A stretch of DNA of 64,000 bases, from NCBI RefSeq assembly GCF_000247695.1, contig NW_004624734.1:36686761-36750760 (forward strand). Direction: 5' to 3'. Made by a program: the position numbers and the translations under genes. Each line of letters starts with the position of its first letter. Position 1 is the first letter of the stretch. The notes under the pieces are model-generated. The model saw only the letters and a program-made list of their open reading frames with translations. It did not search any database and was not told the DNA's origin. This document shows positions 1 to 10,210 of this stretch, in pieces. This stretch comes from Heterocephalus glaber (taxonomy: Eukaryota; Chordata; Mammalia; Rodentia; Bathyergidae).

Positions 1-235
1 TGTTTCTCCCGATGTACTGAATAAAAGGTGTGGTAAGCTGGGGGCTTTGTCTTTGCTGCCCGGAGCAGCACTGATCAGACCCGAAGCTCAGCTTCTTCTC
101 AGTCTCATTTGTCTACCTTTCCTGTCATTCGCCGTGTGCTGCCGGGGCTCGCAGGAGACCAGGACTCACTGCAGAGGTTCTGGTAACGTCCCCTTCCCCT
201 GTCCCCTACAGTCTACCTTGTTTAGTCTTTAAAAC
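1..235 (+). mobile_element. Possible LTR 3' part (R-U5-like), truncated by the window edge
   Basis: An AATAAA signal at 21-26 is followed by a GC-richer, pyrimidine-rich stretch of about 200 bp that reads like the R-U5 end of a retroviral LTR. The 5' part is outside the window, and no primer-binding site or matching partner LTR was seen. The call rests on composition and signal order only. A non-LTR origin, such as the 3' end of an exon, is possible. Confidence 0.25.
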
Positions 236-610
236 AAACAGCTCTTTGAATCACTATACTTCTGAGTCTATTTATTCTTTTCTACTTTTGTCTTTACAAT
301 TTCCCTTACCAGAGCTTTGGATTTCTCTTCTTTTTCCAGGAAATTGAGATGCATTGTTAGGTTTTTTATGTGAGCTTACTTGGTTTTCCTGATTTAAGTG
401 GTTTGCACCACTTAAGTTTTGCCCTCGTAGGACTGCTTCCCTTGTGTCCGATTGGTTCTCTTATGTTGTCTTGGTATTATAACTGGACTCTAGAAACTCA
501 TGTTTTAATTTTTTCTGAGACTCATTAATAAAAGATAGTATTCTGAAGTTCTCATAGTGTCTATACATTTTTGACATTTCTAGTGTCATTGCCCTATGAT
601 CTGATAATAT
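236..610. other. AT-rich sequence, no gene seen
   Basis: No splice-like exon, RNA gene or recognisable repeat was found between the LTR-like piece and the first SINE. Confidence 0.4.
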
Positions 611-641
611 GCATGCAATAATTTTGAGAAAAAAAAAAATA

Positions 642-722
642 TTTTTTTGGTACCGGGCATCAAACTTGGGTCATTGCGCTTGCACAGCAGGCAGCAAAAC
701 CACTAAGCTAAATCCCCAGCCC
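642..722 (-). repeat. ID-like tRNA-derived SINE
   Basis: Antisense copy with its A tail at the left (poly-T on the + strand), a GGTACC-like end, and box B and box A homologues. It is bounded by a perfect 17-bp target duplication (GCATGCAATAATTTTGA) at 611-627 and 724-740, which proves retroposition. Confidence 0.93.
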
Positions 723-834
723 AGCATGCAATAATTTTGATTCTTTTGTATTTACATAGGAATGCTTTATGGGCTAGTATAAGGTAGACTTACTGACATT
801 GTTGTCTTCAATGTCTCTAAGATGCATAAAATCA

Positions 835-1315
<481 letters not shown>

Positions 1316-1329
1316 CCTGGAATGCATTC

Positions 1330-1427
1330 TTTGTTTTATTTATTTATTTATTTGGTACCGGGGCTCGAACTTGGGACCTTACGCTTGTGAGGCAGGCGCC
1401 AGAACCACTGAGCTAAATCCCCAGCCC
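1330..1427 (-). repeat. ID-like SINE, left of a nested pair
   Basis: Antisense copy with a TTTA-rich tail at the left and an end at CCCAGCCC. It shares one outer target duplication with the next SINE (TGGAATGCATTCTT near 1319-1332 and 1552-1566), so one of the two was inserted into the tail of the other. Confidence 0.9.
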
Positions 1428-1468
1428 AAAACTGTTTCTTAGTTAGCTTTTTAGGGTTTTTTGTGGGA

Positions 1469-1548
1469 TTTTTTTGCTGCCGGAGATCAAACTCGGGACT
1501 TTGCACTTTCGAGGCAGGTGGCAGAACCACTGAGCTAAATCCCTGGCC
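1469..1548 (-). repeat. ID-like SINE, right of a nested pair
   Basis: Antisense copy with poly-T at 1469 and the conserved 'actgagctaaatccctggcc' end. It interrupts the INTS10-like coding sequence, which resumes at about 1553. Confidence 0.9.
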
Positions 1549-2612
1549 AGTTGGAATGCATTCTTAAAGAAGACCAACATAGTGGAATGAACCACTTGGT
1601 TTTTATATTTTGCATGTGCTTCATTATCAAAGTTGTTCATGTATCTGCAGAGATCCTTCACCCTGTGTAATATATCACTATAGCTTCCTCTTCCTTTATC
1701 CATCTGCCATTCACATCTCATTCCAACAACATTCAAAATCTTAAACAACCTTTCCTAAGGGTCCACAATCTGAGGTGATTTTTCAGTCAGTCTTATGACA
1801 TACTTCTGGGAGCTATGTTTGCTGTGTGACATTAAATCAGATGTATCTTGGGCACCTTGATGCTGATTTTCTATTTGAATAGACCTAGTGACATAGTTGA
1901 TAAAAAATTAAGCTGCTTTGTTCAAGTATTTATATAATAAATTGTCAGGCAGTCGAACATCATTGTTGTTAATTATTAGAGGAAGCACATCACAAACAAA
2001 TAATTTTCTAAAGCAGTTAACAGGTGACTCTTGCTCTTCAATTCACCTTCTAATAGTACCTCCCCAAGGCCAAACCCATGTTGCACTACTGTTTCAGGGA
2101 AGCGCCTCAAAAGTAGGAGTAACATTTCTGATCGTTCCAACGTGTTGAAGCATTGTTCCGTGACCTTTAATAACATTTCACACTGGATCTGGCCAGGAAG
2201 AGTTTCAAATAAACTTCTTAAAAATTGGGTTTGTGGGCCGGGGATTTAGCTCAGTGGTTTCGCCGCCTGCTGCGCAAGCGCAAGGACCCAAGTTTGATCC
2301 CCGGTACCAAAAAAAAAAATTGGGTTTGTTTATCCTGTGAATGGTTCCTTAATGGTGATGTAATAATGCTGATTTCTCTCCATACCACCGGCTGGTCTGG
2401 GAAATTCACAAACATGTCATACAGCAGCCTCCTCACGGTGACCGTCCGCTCTGCTTTTCTCTCGATGGTGTACATCTCATATTGAATGTTAAAGTCCGCC
2501 AGGTACAGGGTGCGGGCCATGATCAACCACGCCTTGGCTGCCCACAGGTCCTGGGGCACCAACTCCAGCGCTCGCTGCACCATGAACTCGCTGTCATTCT
2601 GGGCCAACATGG
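1549..2612 (-). pseudogene. INTS10P: INTS10 (Integrator complex subunit 10) processed pseudogene, 5' part
   Basis: The minus strand encodes three stretches matching the N-terminal third of INTS10 in order. The first is 2610-2320, beginning at an ATG, with [19 protein letters not shown] and [19 protein letters not shown]. The second is about 2176-2000, with [20 protein letters not shown]. The third is about 1745-1553, with ILNVVGMRCEWQMDKGRG and MNNFDNEAHAKYKNQVV. INTS10 belongs to the Integrator complex, which cleaves snRNA and attenuated nascent transcripts. Intron-free joining of segments that are multi-exonic in the parent shows retroposition. The copy is broken by frameshifts, by an ID-like SINE at 2235-2316 and by a SINE pair at 1330-1548. 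Homology stops after the residues KNAFQ, about a third to half of the way along the parent protein, where KRAB-gene sequence begins. Confidence 0.9.
2235..2316 (+). repeat. ID-like SINE inside the INTS10 retrocopy
   Basis: Near-consensus sense copy with an intact A box (TAGCTCAGTGG) and a B-box-like stretch. A perfect 13-bp target duplication (AAATTGGGTTTGT) lies at 2222-2234 and 2317-2329, so it inserted after the retrocopy formed. Confidence 0.95.
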
Positions 2613-2667
2613 CCCCAGTCCTAGGGACCCATCACCTAGAGTGGCCGGACCTGTAGTCTCTTTTTAA

Positions 2668-2860
2668 AAAAAAAAATTTGTATTGGTACACAGTTGCAGT
2701 ACACAATGATTACATTCATCATGGGGAATTGGTATATGTACATAACACATCTTCATTCTTTTTACTTCCCCATCCCTCCTTCCTCCATCCCTTGGAATAA
2801 ATGTAATCTCTTATTGAGATAATAGTTCAAAGCTTTTCATCTTATTTTTTCTCTGCTTTG
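2668..2860 (-). mobile_element. L1 3' end, truncated, antisense
   Basis: The sequence reads as the reverse complement of this genome's L1 tail. The 'ttggtaca' at the left corresponds to the terminal TGTACCAATAAA, followed by the 'catcatggggaattggtatatgtacataacacatctt' motif family also seen at 6.5, 22.6 and 60.6 kb, and then a pyrimidine-rich block. Confidence 0.65.
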
Positions 2861-3100
2861 GCTTTTCTAGCTTCAGTTATACTATTTCAAAAGTAAATTG
2901 TGCTTTAGGCCAAGCATGCACTAAATAATTAGTCAATTGATATGCCAGCTTATCATCAATATTTCTCTTACCGTGAAACCAATTATTTCCTTTATTTTTG
3001 TATTTGACTAACAGGTTATAAGACCTTTGAGAGCATGGAAAATGTATTAAGCCTCTGTAAGACCTGGTTCCAGTTTATCAAAACGCTAAGTGAATGTTGA

Positions 3101-3188
3101 TTTTTTTTGGGGGGGGTACCAGGGATCGAACTCGGGTCCTTGTGCTTGTGCACCAGGTGGTGAAACCACTGAGCTAAATCCCCTGCCC
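3101..3188 (-). repeat. ID-like SINE
   Basis: Antisense copy with poly-T/G at the left. The flanks TGAATGTTGA and TGAGTGTTGA are a slightly decayed target duplication. Confidence 0.88.
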
Positions 3189-3334
3189 CTGAGTGTTGAT
3201 TATTAATGAGTAGGATGATAGAGAAACATCTTCTTCATTCAGAAATTGTGGAATTTTTTTCCTTTCCATATGTGTTAGTTTTCCATCCTTCTGACAAAAT
3301 ACCTAAGATGATTAACTTAAAAAGAGAAGAAATT

Positions 3335-3416
3335 GGGCTGGAGATTTAGCTCAGTGGTTTCACCGCCTGCTGTGTAGGCGCAAGGACCCGAGTTCGATCC
3401 CCGGTACAAAAAAAAA
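3335..3416 (+). repeat. ID-like SINE
   Basis: Sense copy with 'gctggagatttagctcagtgg' and an A tail at 3405-3416. The flanking 'agaagaaatt' and 'aaggagaaatt' resemble a target duplication. Confidence 0.9.
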
Positions 3417-3419
3417 GAA

Positions 3420-3830
3420 GGAGAAATTGATTCTGTCTCCCATTATTAGATGTGAGAAACTGGTCAGTGGGTTCCACTATTTCTGGCCTGTGGTGAGTAG
3501 AATGCTGTTGTGGGTTGCGTGTGGAGGAATAAGCTGCTCTCCTCACACGGGCCAGAAGCAGAGAGACAGCCAGCAGCAGGGCTGGGAGGAAATGTACCCT
3601 GCCGAGACTTCCTCCCTCCAAGCAGACCCCGCTTCTAAGGTTTCCATTGCTCCCAGTAGTTCCTAAGCTGTGGATTCATCCATCAGTGGGTGCATCCATG
3701 TATGAGGGCAGCACTCTCATGACGCAGTCATCTCCCGAGCCCCAACCCCTGAACGCTGCCACACTGGGACCAAGCCTCCAACACATGAGATTTTGAGAGA
3801 CAGTTCGGATCCAAACAGTAACACACACAT
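3420..3830. repeat. Old interspersed repeat, family not assigned
   Basis: The sequence has the character of a decayed repeat ('gggaccaagcctccaacacatgag', 'gacagttcggatccaaacagtaacaca'). A related arrangement occurs at 32.5-32.86 kb. No gene was seen. Confidence 0.4.
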
Positions 3831-3937
3831 CTCTTCAAAGTTAGAAAAAAAAGAAGTAACGAGTTACGTTTTTCTGGTATTTATAGAGATCAAACAAGTC
3901 TTCTCCTTTCTTTTGTATGCCTTTTATCCTCTCATAG

Positions 3938-4156
3938 GACAAAACAATTGAAAAGCTCAGGAAAGCATTGACAAAAATTGAAACAATGAAAGAGAAGGCA
4001 GTTACAAAAACAGACAACTTGAAAACCACAGTAGACTCTGCAGAACAAAAGGCGAGATCAGAGAAAGTGAGGGCTCGTGATATGTTAAAAGGTGTCACTT
4101 CTGAGCTCTCTGTGGCAAAGACCACATTTGAAGAAGCATCCGGACAAGAACGAGAG
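3938..4156 (+). CDS. Candidate internal exon of an unidentified coiled-coil protein
   Basis: A polypyrimidine tract and AG acceptor (cttttatcctctcatag) precede 73 open codons that begin DKTIEKLRKALTKIETMKEK. A possible donor, GAG|gtggtt, follows at 4156/4157. If it is not used, the frame stops at 4178. The peptide is rich in Lys, Glu, Ala, Thr and Leu with heptad-like spacing, as expected of a coiled coil. The predicted exon is phase 0 at both ends and would join in frame to the candidate terminal exon at 26237. I do not recognise the gene. A retroposed fragment is possible, but the good acceptor argues for a real exon. The donor is weak. Confidence 0.5.
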
Positions 4157-4189
4157 GTGGTTGTTACATTAAAATGAGTTGAATTTATA

Positions 4190-4735
4190 AGCACGTATCT
4201 CAGCTGAGACTGACTTAGACACAAATGTCATTCACTGCTGTATGGTATCAATGACAAGTTAAACAACCTAACCTACAGGGAGAGGTGAACCTGGGCTCCA
4301 GGTCAGCAGCTGGTACTGTACAGGGCTTCTTGTCATCTTTCCTTGGCTTCTATGTGACTGCTTGTTGGTCTGACTGCCAGTTGGTTTTCTCCATATGACA
4401 GGAGACAGCCACCAACAGCCATGGAGTTTTATATTTATTTACTACAATGGGAGTGGGTATCAATATGAGGCCCAGGAAAGCTTCTGGGCTGGCCCAGTTT
4501 AGGTAAAGTGCTTCTCCTGGATGACTCCACAGTGGCTAAGGGTGGGTACGATTATCTTAGCTTAGTCTGTGAACACATCCTCTGACCAGCCAGGAGGGAA
4601 AGGTCCTGTGCAAAAATGGGAGCTCACCACAAACCAGGTGTGCTGCTTGCTGTGTCACGTTCTAGGATAGGACAGTGATTTGAAAATGGCCTAGATTTTC
4701 ACTGTACTTGTAAAGCAAATCTTTTCTTTGTTTCT
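4190..4735. other. Unique intergenic or intronic sequence
   Basis: No open frame, repeat or RNA gene could be supported here. Confidence 0.4.
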
Positions 4736-4738
4736 CCC

Positions 4739-4828
4739 TTTTTTTTTTTTTTTTGGTACTGAAGATTGAACTTGGGACCTTGCGCTTGCAAGGCAGGCAG
4801 CAGCACCACTGAGCTAAATCTTCCCTGG
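4739..4828 (-). repeat. ID-like SINE
   Basis: Antisense copy with poly-T at 4739-4754. Its other end is degraded ('ttccctggct') and abuts a B1-like element. Confidence 0.87.
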
Positions 4829-4838
4829 CTTTTTTTCC

Positions 4839-4968
4839 TTTTTTTTTTTTTTTTTGGAGACAATGTCTCACGTAGTTAAGGCTGGGCTTGAACTCACGGA
4901 AATCCTCCTGTCTCAGCCTCCTGAGTGCTGGGATTGTGGGTGTGCATTACCACACTTGGTTTGCCCCC
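4839..4968 (-). repeat. B1-like SINE
   Basis: Antisense copy showing 'gagacaatgtctcac', 'ctgtctcagcctcctgagtgctgggatt' and a short left end. The duplicated right half is missing. Confidence 0.85.
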
Positions 4969-5124
4969 CACCTTGTGTGTCAGTGTGTTTGGTGGTAATG
5001 GTAGTAGTGCTCTGAATTGATCCCAAGGCCACATAAAGCAAATATTTTAAGAAAAAAAGTAAAGATTAATTGATAATTTGAGGAAACTGTTAAATCGCAT
5101 GTCAAATCTCCATATTAGTTCCTT

Positions 5125-5214
5125 TATTTATTTATTTGTTGGTACCAGGGATTGAACTCTGGTCCTTGCACTTGCAGGGCAGGTGGCAGAACCACTGAGC
5201 TAAATCCCCAGCCC
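5125..5214 (-). repeat. ID-like SINE
   Basis: Antisense copy flanked by the perfect target duplication TTAGTTCCTT (5115-5124 and 5215-5224). Confidence 0.92.
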
Positions 5215-5737
5215 TTAGTTCCTTAATTTAAAACTTCAACAAAATACTGTAAGACATGCTTAAAACAAAGTCATTAAGCATTTTCTCTTTTCTCTCTCTA
5301 CTTCTCTTTTTTGCATGTTTGTTTTCTATGTAGTTTTTATTCCTCTCTTCAGTGTCCCTTATATTTTCAATAAAATCTCTTCTTTAGGCATTCTGTAGTT
5401 CATTCTTCATTTTTGAAATAATTTTCCACATTTCTTGCCCAATTTTAATTACCATATCTTCCTTATACGTTAGACATCTCAGAAATTTTTTTTAATCTTG
5501 GACTTTTTTTGGACATTTTTTTCCATTTACATTCTGGATAATTACATTTCTGATTTAAAAGAAGAAAGGTTTTTCCCTCGCGTTTGCAAACCCTTGTTTA
5601 ATTGATATGGAATTCACATTAGGGTGTTGTTTCAAATCTGTGTTTCATGGCTGTTTTGGAGGGGAGTATTTTCATCACCTAACAGTTTAGAAGATACTGC
5701 CTTTTTACATTTAAATTTCAAATGAGAAACTAGAGCC
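5215..5737. other. AT-rich sequence, no gene seen
   Basis: Contains T-rich stretches only; nothing could be assigned. Confidence 0.35.
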
Positions 5738-6135
5738 ATTGAGAGCTAAGTGGATGCACATTGAGGCGATACTCTTAAGTGAAATAAATAGGGCACACAT
5801 GTGTAAATACCAAATAGTTTCTCTAGGGTGAGGAACTGAGTGTAAATAAGGACTAAAAGGTATAATAGGTAATGTGAAATAGGAAGAAAAGGGGCAAAGG
5901 GGAAGGAAGTGGGAGGGCTAGGGGAAAGGAAAGAAGGGAATGGGATTAATATGAGAAAATGAAAAAATGGAAACAAAGTCTTTGTAAATAGGGAGGGGTG
6001 GAGGGGTTGAAGGGAGGGCAGGGGAAGGGGGAAAAATAAGAACCAAGAGCGATTATGTAAGGGTGCAAATTTCCAATGATGAATGTCATTGTATTGTATA
6101 CCTAAAATGTACCAATAAAATTAATTTTAAAAAAC
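5738..6135 (+). mobile_element. L1 3' end, truncated, sense
   Basis: A 'gtgaaataaat…taaataaggactaaaaggtataatagg' stretch is followed by a purine-rich block (about 5880-6045) and the terminal 'cctaaaatgtaccaataaaa'. This is the same arrangement as at 45.04-45.42 kb and, shorter, at 37.66-37.85 kb. The polypurine 3' UTR and AATAAA mark an L1 tail. Confidence 0.75.
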
Positions 6136-6484
6136 AGTATGTAGTACAAACAGGTACACCCTAAAAATCTTTTTAATTGCCCTGTACTTTACTTACCCTT
6201 CCTACTTTAGGGTAGCGGGAGGCTGGTTTATTTACTAGGTTTCTTAACTCAATGCTGCCCTCTTCTGTTCGCATAGTGAGTGCAGTTTATGGGACCCAGC
6301 TTTTCATTTGGCGCTCGGGTTTTTGCGATTTGTGATAATTTTCCTGTTTGTAAAAGTCTCTTAATTTCCCGTGCCTCTAGGGAGTACCCCACCCTTGCAA
6401 ATCCGTACTCTCCAGTCTCCCTCAGGAGCCTTGCCTTCTCAAACTACCATTTCTGCTCTAATGTGCTTCTAAGCCGCTTTTTAA

Positions 6485-7440
6485 AAAATGTATTTGTTTA
6501 TTACGAGTTCATGTTTGCAGTGCATGATTACATTTATCTCGAGGAGTTGGTGTATGTACATATCACATCTTAATTCTTTCTTTTTCTCATCTCTCCTCCC
6601 GTCTGCTTCTCCCATCTCTTTGCCCCTTTCCATTTATAAAAGCTCTATTTCCATTGTATTCTTTCATTCTTTTTCCCCCATCCCCTTCCCTCTCCTTCTT
6701 CCCCCTTCCCACCATCTCCTGTTCCTCTCTCCATTTGAAAAAGATCTCCCTACTTCCTATTATCTGTCTTTTCTTTTACTCTTTATATTTGGATTTCTCA
6801 TATAAGAGAAACCTTGCAATATTTAAGCTTTTGTGTCTGATTTATTTCACTTAATTTTATGATCTCAATGTGGATCTATTTACCTCTAAATCCTTCTTTA
6901 TGGCAGAGTAATACTCCATTGTGTGCAAATACATTTTCTTTATCCATTCATCTGTTGATGGACATATACACCACTTCCAAGATTTAGCTATTATAAGTTA
7001 TGTTACTATAAACATGGATATGCATGTTTCACGGGGATATGATATCTTTAATTTTTTTAGGGTAGGGGGGAAGATACTCAGAAGGAAAATAGTTATGTCA
7101 AAGGGAATTTCTAGTTTTGGTTTTTGAAAGTATCTCCTTACTAATTTCCATAGTGGTTATAGTAGTTTACATTCCCACCAACAACATAGGAGGGTTCCTT
7201 TTCCCCACAGTCTTACCATCATTTGTTATTATTTGATTTCTTGAGATGGCCATTCTTTCTGGGGTAAGATAGAATTTCAGGGTTGTTTTAATTTGCATTT
7301 CTCTAGTGGGCAGAGATGTTGAATATTTTTCATGTATGTATTGGCTATTTGTACTTCTGAGAAGGGTCTATTCATTTCAGTTGCCCATTTTTTGACTGAG
7401 TCTTTTATTGGGTGTTTTCTATATACATATGCAAACAGTC
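6485..7440 (-). mobile_element. L1 3' region, antisense
   Basis: Reverse-complement L1 tail ('gcatgattacatttatctcgagg'), pyrimidine-rich block at 6590-6740, then the mammalian L1 3' region ('agtaatactccattgtgtg', 'tatccattcatctgttgatgg', 'atttgcatttctctagtgg'). The open frames in it are not genes. Confidence 0.85.
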
Positions 7441-7469
7441 TGAGATTACTGGGTTAGAAACATTTTATG

Positions 7470-7612
7470 TTTTCAAGACAGGGTCTTGAATGCAGTTCAG
7501 GCTGGCCTTGACCTCACTATGTAGCCCAGGCTGGCCTGGAACTCACAGCGATCCTCCTGCCTCAGCCTCCCGAGTACTGGGATTACATGTGTGTGCCACT
7601 GGGCCAAGCTAA
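7470..7612 (-). repeat. B1-like SINE with duplicated right part
   Basis: Antisense copy; both 'aggctggccttgacctcac' and 'aggctggcctggaactcac' units are present. Confidence 0.9.
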
Positions 7613-7667
7613 GAATACAAGTTTCAGATTCACATCCTGCTTAAAATATCATTAATAATGAAAGGTA

Positions 7668-7757
7668 GGGGCTGGGGATTTAGCTCAGTGGTTTCGCTGC
7701 CTGCTGTGCAAGCGCGAGGACCCGAGTTCGATCCCCGGTACCAAAAAAACAAAAAAA
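7668..7757 (+). repeat. ID-like SINE
   Basis: Near-consensus sense copy (the 'ctgctgtgcaagcgcgaggacc' type). The flanking 'taataatgaaaggta' is repeated on both sides. Confidence 0.95.
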
Positions 7758-7779
7758 TGTTCTGTAATAATGAAAGGTA

Positions 7780-8140
7780 ATTAGATAATTATATATTATA
7801 AGCAACAATCCAGGCTAGACCATAAATAAATCCATAGAACACAATTATTATAAAGGTTAAATGCCAAGCATCACAAGATGGAACAGATTTAAGTGAAAAT
7901 TTTCTAGGGCATTTTATTTATACTGTGACCGTAGTCAAGATGATGTAGGAAACATCCACATCTGCTGGGTTCTCGGCAGCAAGGAAAGGAAGAATTTCTT
8001 TCGGGGAAACTATTATGAAGATGTTGGGATTCAGCATGAAAAAAGGAGACAAAGAAATCATCAATCAGCTGAAGTTTATTGTATGTTTATGAAATAGCTA
8101 ACAAATGAAAGATTGCTTCTGCTTGTGAGAAGGGACAAGA
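7780..8140. other. AT-rich unique sequence, no gene seen
   Basis: No feature could be supported. Confidence 0.35.
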
Positions 8141-8156
8141 CAAAAAATAAAGAAAT

Positions 8157-8232
8157 TCTGGAGGTTGAAGCAGGAAGATCACAAGTTTCAGGCCAGCCTG
8201 GGCAACTTCGTGAATGAAACCTTTCCTCAAAA
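8157..8232 (+). repeat. B1-like SINE fragment
   Basis: Sense fragment 'ggttgaagcaggaagatcac…ggccagcctgggcaacttcgtgaatg'; the left end is missing. Confidence 0.75.
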
Positions 8233-8256
8233 CTTTATTTAATTACATTTATTTAT

Positions 8257-8409
8257 TTATTTTTGGTTTTTTGAGACAAGGTCTTGCTGAGTAGTTCAGT
8301 TTGGTCTTGAACTCACTATGTAGCCCAGGCTGGCCTCAAACTCACAGCAATCCTTCTGCCTCAGCCTCCCAAGTGCTAGGATTACAGGTATTTACCATCA
8401 TACCCAGCT
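8257..8409 (-). repeat. B1-like SINE with duplicated right part
   Basis: Antisense copy with two GGCTGG…CTC(A)AACTCAC units. Confidence 0.9.
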
Positions 8410-8599
8410 CAAAAATTAAAAAAAAAAATCTATAAAGGGCTGGGGACATAGTTGGATGCAAAGGCCCTGGGTTCAATCCCCATTACTGTAAAAATTAATG
8501 AATTAATTGTGGGTCATTTGAAAGGGTCGCCTATTGGGTTTAGTTTTGGAAAATTCATCAGCATGAGAGGTATTAAGTATGAAGTAACACTGAATCTTA

Positions 8600-8784
8600 C
8601 AGAATTACACTTTGTGTTGTTTTTGAGACAGTGTCTTACTATGTAGTTCATGCTGGCTTTGAACCCACTATATACCTTTGATCCCACTATGAACCCACTA
8701 TGTAGGCTGGCCTCGAACTCATGGGGATCCTCCCTGCCTCAGCCTCCCTGGGATTACAGGCATGTACCACTACTCCTGGCTAAT
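8600..8784 (-). repeat. B1-like SINE, expanded right part
   Basis: Antisense copy with three partly repeated 'ccactatg' units at 8665-8705, longer than its neighbours. Confidence 0.8.
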
Positions 8785-8949
8785 AAACTGAATTTAGATT
8801 TAAGGCTTTAGATAAGTGGTTCTCAACCTTCAGGATATATGAGAATCACCTAATAAATTTTACAATAAAAATTTCCCCTAAACCTACTCAGATTTCTAAT
8901 CCAGCTAGTGCAGTATAGGGCTAAAGTGTAATATCTTTCAAAACTCCTA

Positions 8950-8983
8950 AGCTGGGCGTGGTGACGCACACCTGTAATCCCAG
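8950..8983 (+). repeat. B1-like SINE, left part (split by an LTR)
   Basis: Begins 'gctgggcgtggtgacgcacacctgtaatcccag' and is cut at 8983. The same SINE resumes at 9537 with 'ccagtattgtggag…gagaattgctgtgagttcaagg'. Confidence 0.9.
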
Positions 8984-9278
8984 TGTGGGACTGTGTGATT
9001 CAAAAGTTAATTACGCCCCTAGGTTCTGTTGTAAATTTGATGGTTGGAGTGTGTTTGCCTCGGGACAATGGACAATCAGTAATAGGGCGAGGTTACTCAG
9101 CCATCTGTTTGCCCTAAAACCAAATGTCCCGGGGCCCAGTATCTATAGGACAATCTGTAAACAGGGTGGTCGTAACTATTAGTCAGGATGTCTGCTGACC
9201 ATCAGCATGTGACAGTGAGCCACTAACCTTTGTTCTTTTTTTCTGTGAATCCACATATTAAACCCCTCCTTAACCCCC

Positions 9279-9285
9279 TATAAAA
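9279..9285 (+). promoter_or_regulatory. TATA box of the LTR remnant
   Basis: TATAAAA in the expected U3/R position, about 170 bp before the first LTR end. Confidence 0.6.
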
Positions 9286-9456
9286 CAACCTTGGACTCCG
9301 AGCCAGTTGCCTCTCTGAGCTATTTTGCTTTGGGAGTGCCGTCTGGCCAGACTAATAAGGGTCTGTTTTCCCAACATGGCCGGTGTGTTCCTTCCCGGGT
9401 GGTCCTCGCTGTAGTCAGCTCCTTGGAGCATTTGGTAAGGCCTTGGTCTTACATTC

Positions 9457-9474
9457 TGGAGGCACCGCTGGGAT
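9457..9474 (+). other. Retroviral primer-binding site, tRNA-Thr(AGU) type
   Basis: TGGAGGCACCGCTGGGAT is complementary to the 3' end of tRNA-Thr(AGU) and lies 3 nt after an LTR end, as expected for a retroviral primer site. Confidence 0.75.
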
Positions 9475-9536
9475 CCCTGGGTGTGCTTCACTATAGTCAG
9501 CTCCTCGGAGCCTTTGGTAAGGCCCTCGGTCTTACA

Positions 9537-9660
9537 CCAGTATTGTGGAGCTTGACAATGGAGAATTGCTGTGAGTTCAAGGCCAGCCTGGGCTACAAAG
9601 TGAGTTCGAGGCCAGCCTGAACTACATAGCTACATAGCGAGATCCTGTCTCAAACCCCTC
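9537..9660 (+). repeat. B1-like SINE, right part (split by an LTR)
   Basis: Continuation of the SINE at 8950, with the duplicated 'aggccagcctgggctac' and 'aggccagcctgaactac' units and a CTGTCTC end. Confidence 0.9.
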
Positions 9661-9724
9661 TCCCAGCCCTCCCCAAATCTCCCTGAGTACAAATATTGAT
9701 AAAATTACTTGGAAAACTAGCAGT

Positions 9725-10210
9725 GTATTAGATTCCTGTTGCTGGTTTAATAAATCATCACCAACTTTGTTTGCTGAAACAATACACATTGTCTTGCAGT
9801 TTTGGAGGATTCACTGGGCTGAAAATCACGTTGTTGGCAGCACTGTGTCCCTTCTGGACAGGGGGAGAATCTGTTTCCTTGCCTTTCCCAACATCTGGAG
9901 GTTGCTCACACTCTGGGCTCATCAGGTCAGCCCCGGTGTCATGCTATTTCTCTGGTTCTTATCTGCTCTTCTTGTTGCCTCCTTCCCCATACACAATAGT
10001 GTTCCTGTTTTATTTTTTAAAGGTTTTTTTTGTGGTGCTGGGGATCCAAACTCAGGGCCTCACGTGAGATAAGGAGCACTGAGCTAATGTCCATATTTTA
10101 AGGTCAGGTGATTAGCAAACTTCATTCCTTTTGCCATATAACTTTTATATACTCAGAGGTCCCAGGGTTAGGACATGGATATTTTGGGGGAGACTTTACA
10201 CTGCCTACTT
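9725..10210 (+). repeat. Ancient mammalian interspersed repeat, family not assigned
   Basis: 'gtattagattcctgttgctgg…cagttttggagg…ggagaatctgtttccttgcctttcc…aaggtcaggtgattagcaa' is a widely shared old mammalian repeat. It is interrupted at about 10015-10095 by an old antisense ID-type SINE ('gtggtgctggggatccaaactcagggcctcac'). Confidence 0.55.

Larger units (their letters stand above)
8984..9536 (+). mobile_element. Class I ERV LTR remnant: LTR, primer site and partial second U5
   Basis: The element starts with TG, ends with CA and is flanked by the 4-bp target duplication CCAG (8980-8983 and 9537-9540), the size usual for gammaretrovirus-like elements. A TATA box (TATAAAA) is at 9279-9285. 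The first LTR ends at 9453 (…GGTCTTACA). Three bases later, 9457-9474 exactly matches an 18-nt primer site for tRNA-Thr(AGU). From about 9475 the last 60 bp of the LTR recur and end in the same GTCTTACA at 9536. It therefore looks like a 5' LTR plus primer site joined to the end of the 3' LTR, with all coding sequence lost. Confidence 0.8.

Noticed and set aside
2235..2316. tRNA gene (A and B box-like sequence)
   Set aside because: The cloverleaf is imperfect, an A tail and target duplication are present and dozens of copies exist; it is a tRNA-derived SINE.
6280..6854. Hydrophobic + strand open frames (about 100 codons)
   Set aside because: They are translations of the pyrimidine-rich antisense L1 tail.
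9767..10072. Two 100-codon + strand frames resembling a membrane protein
   Set aside because: They lie in an ancient interspersed repeat plus an old ID-type SINE.
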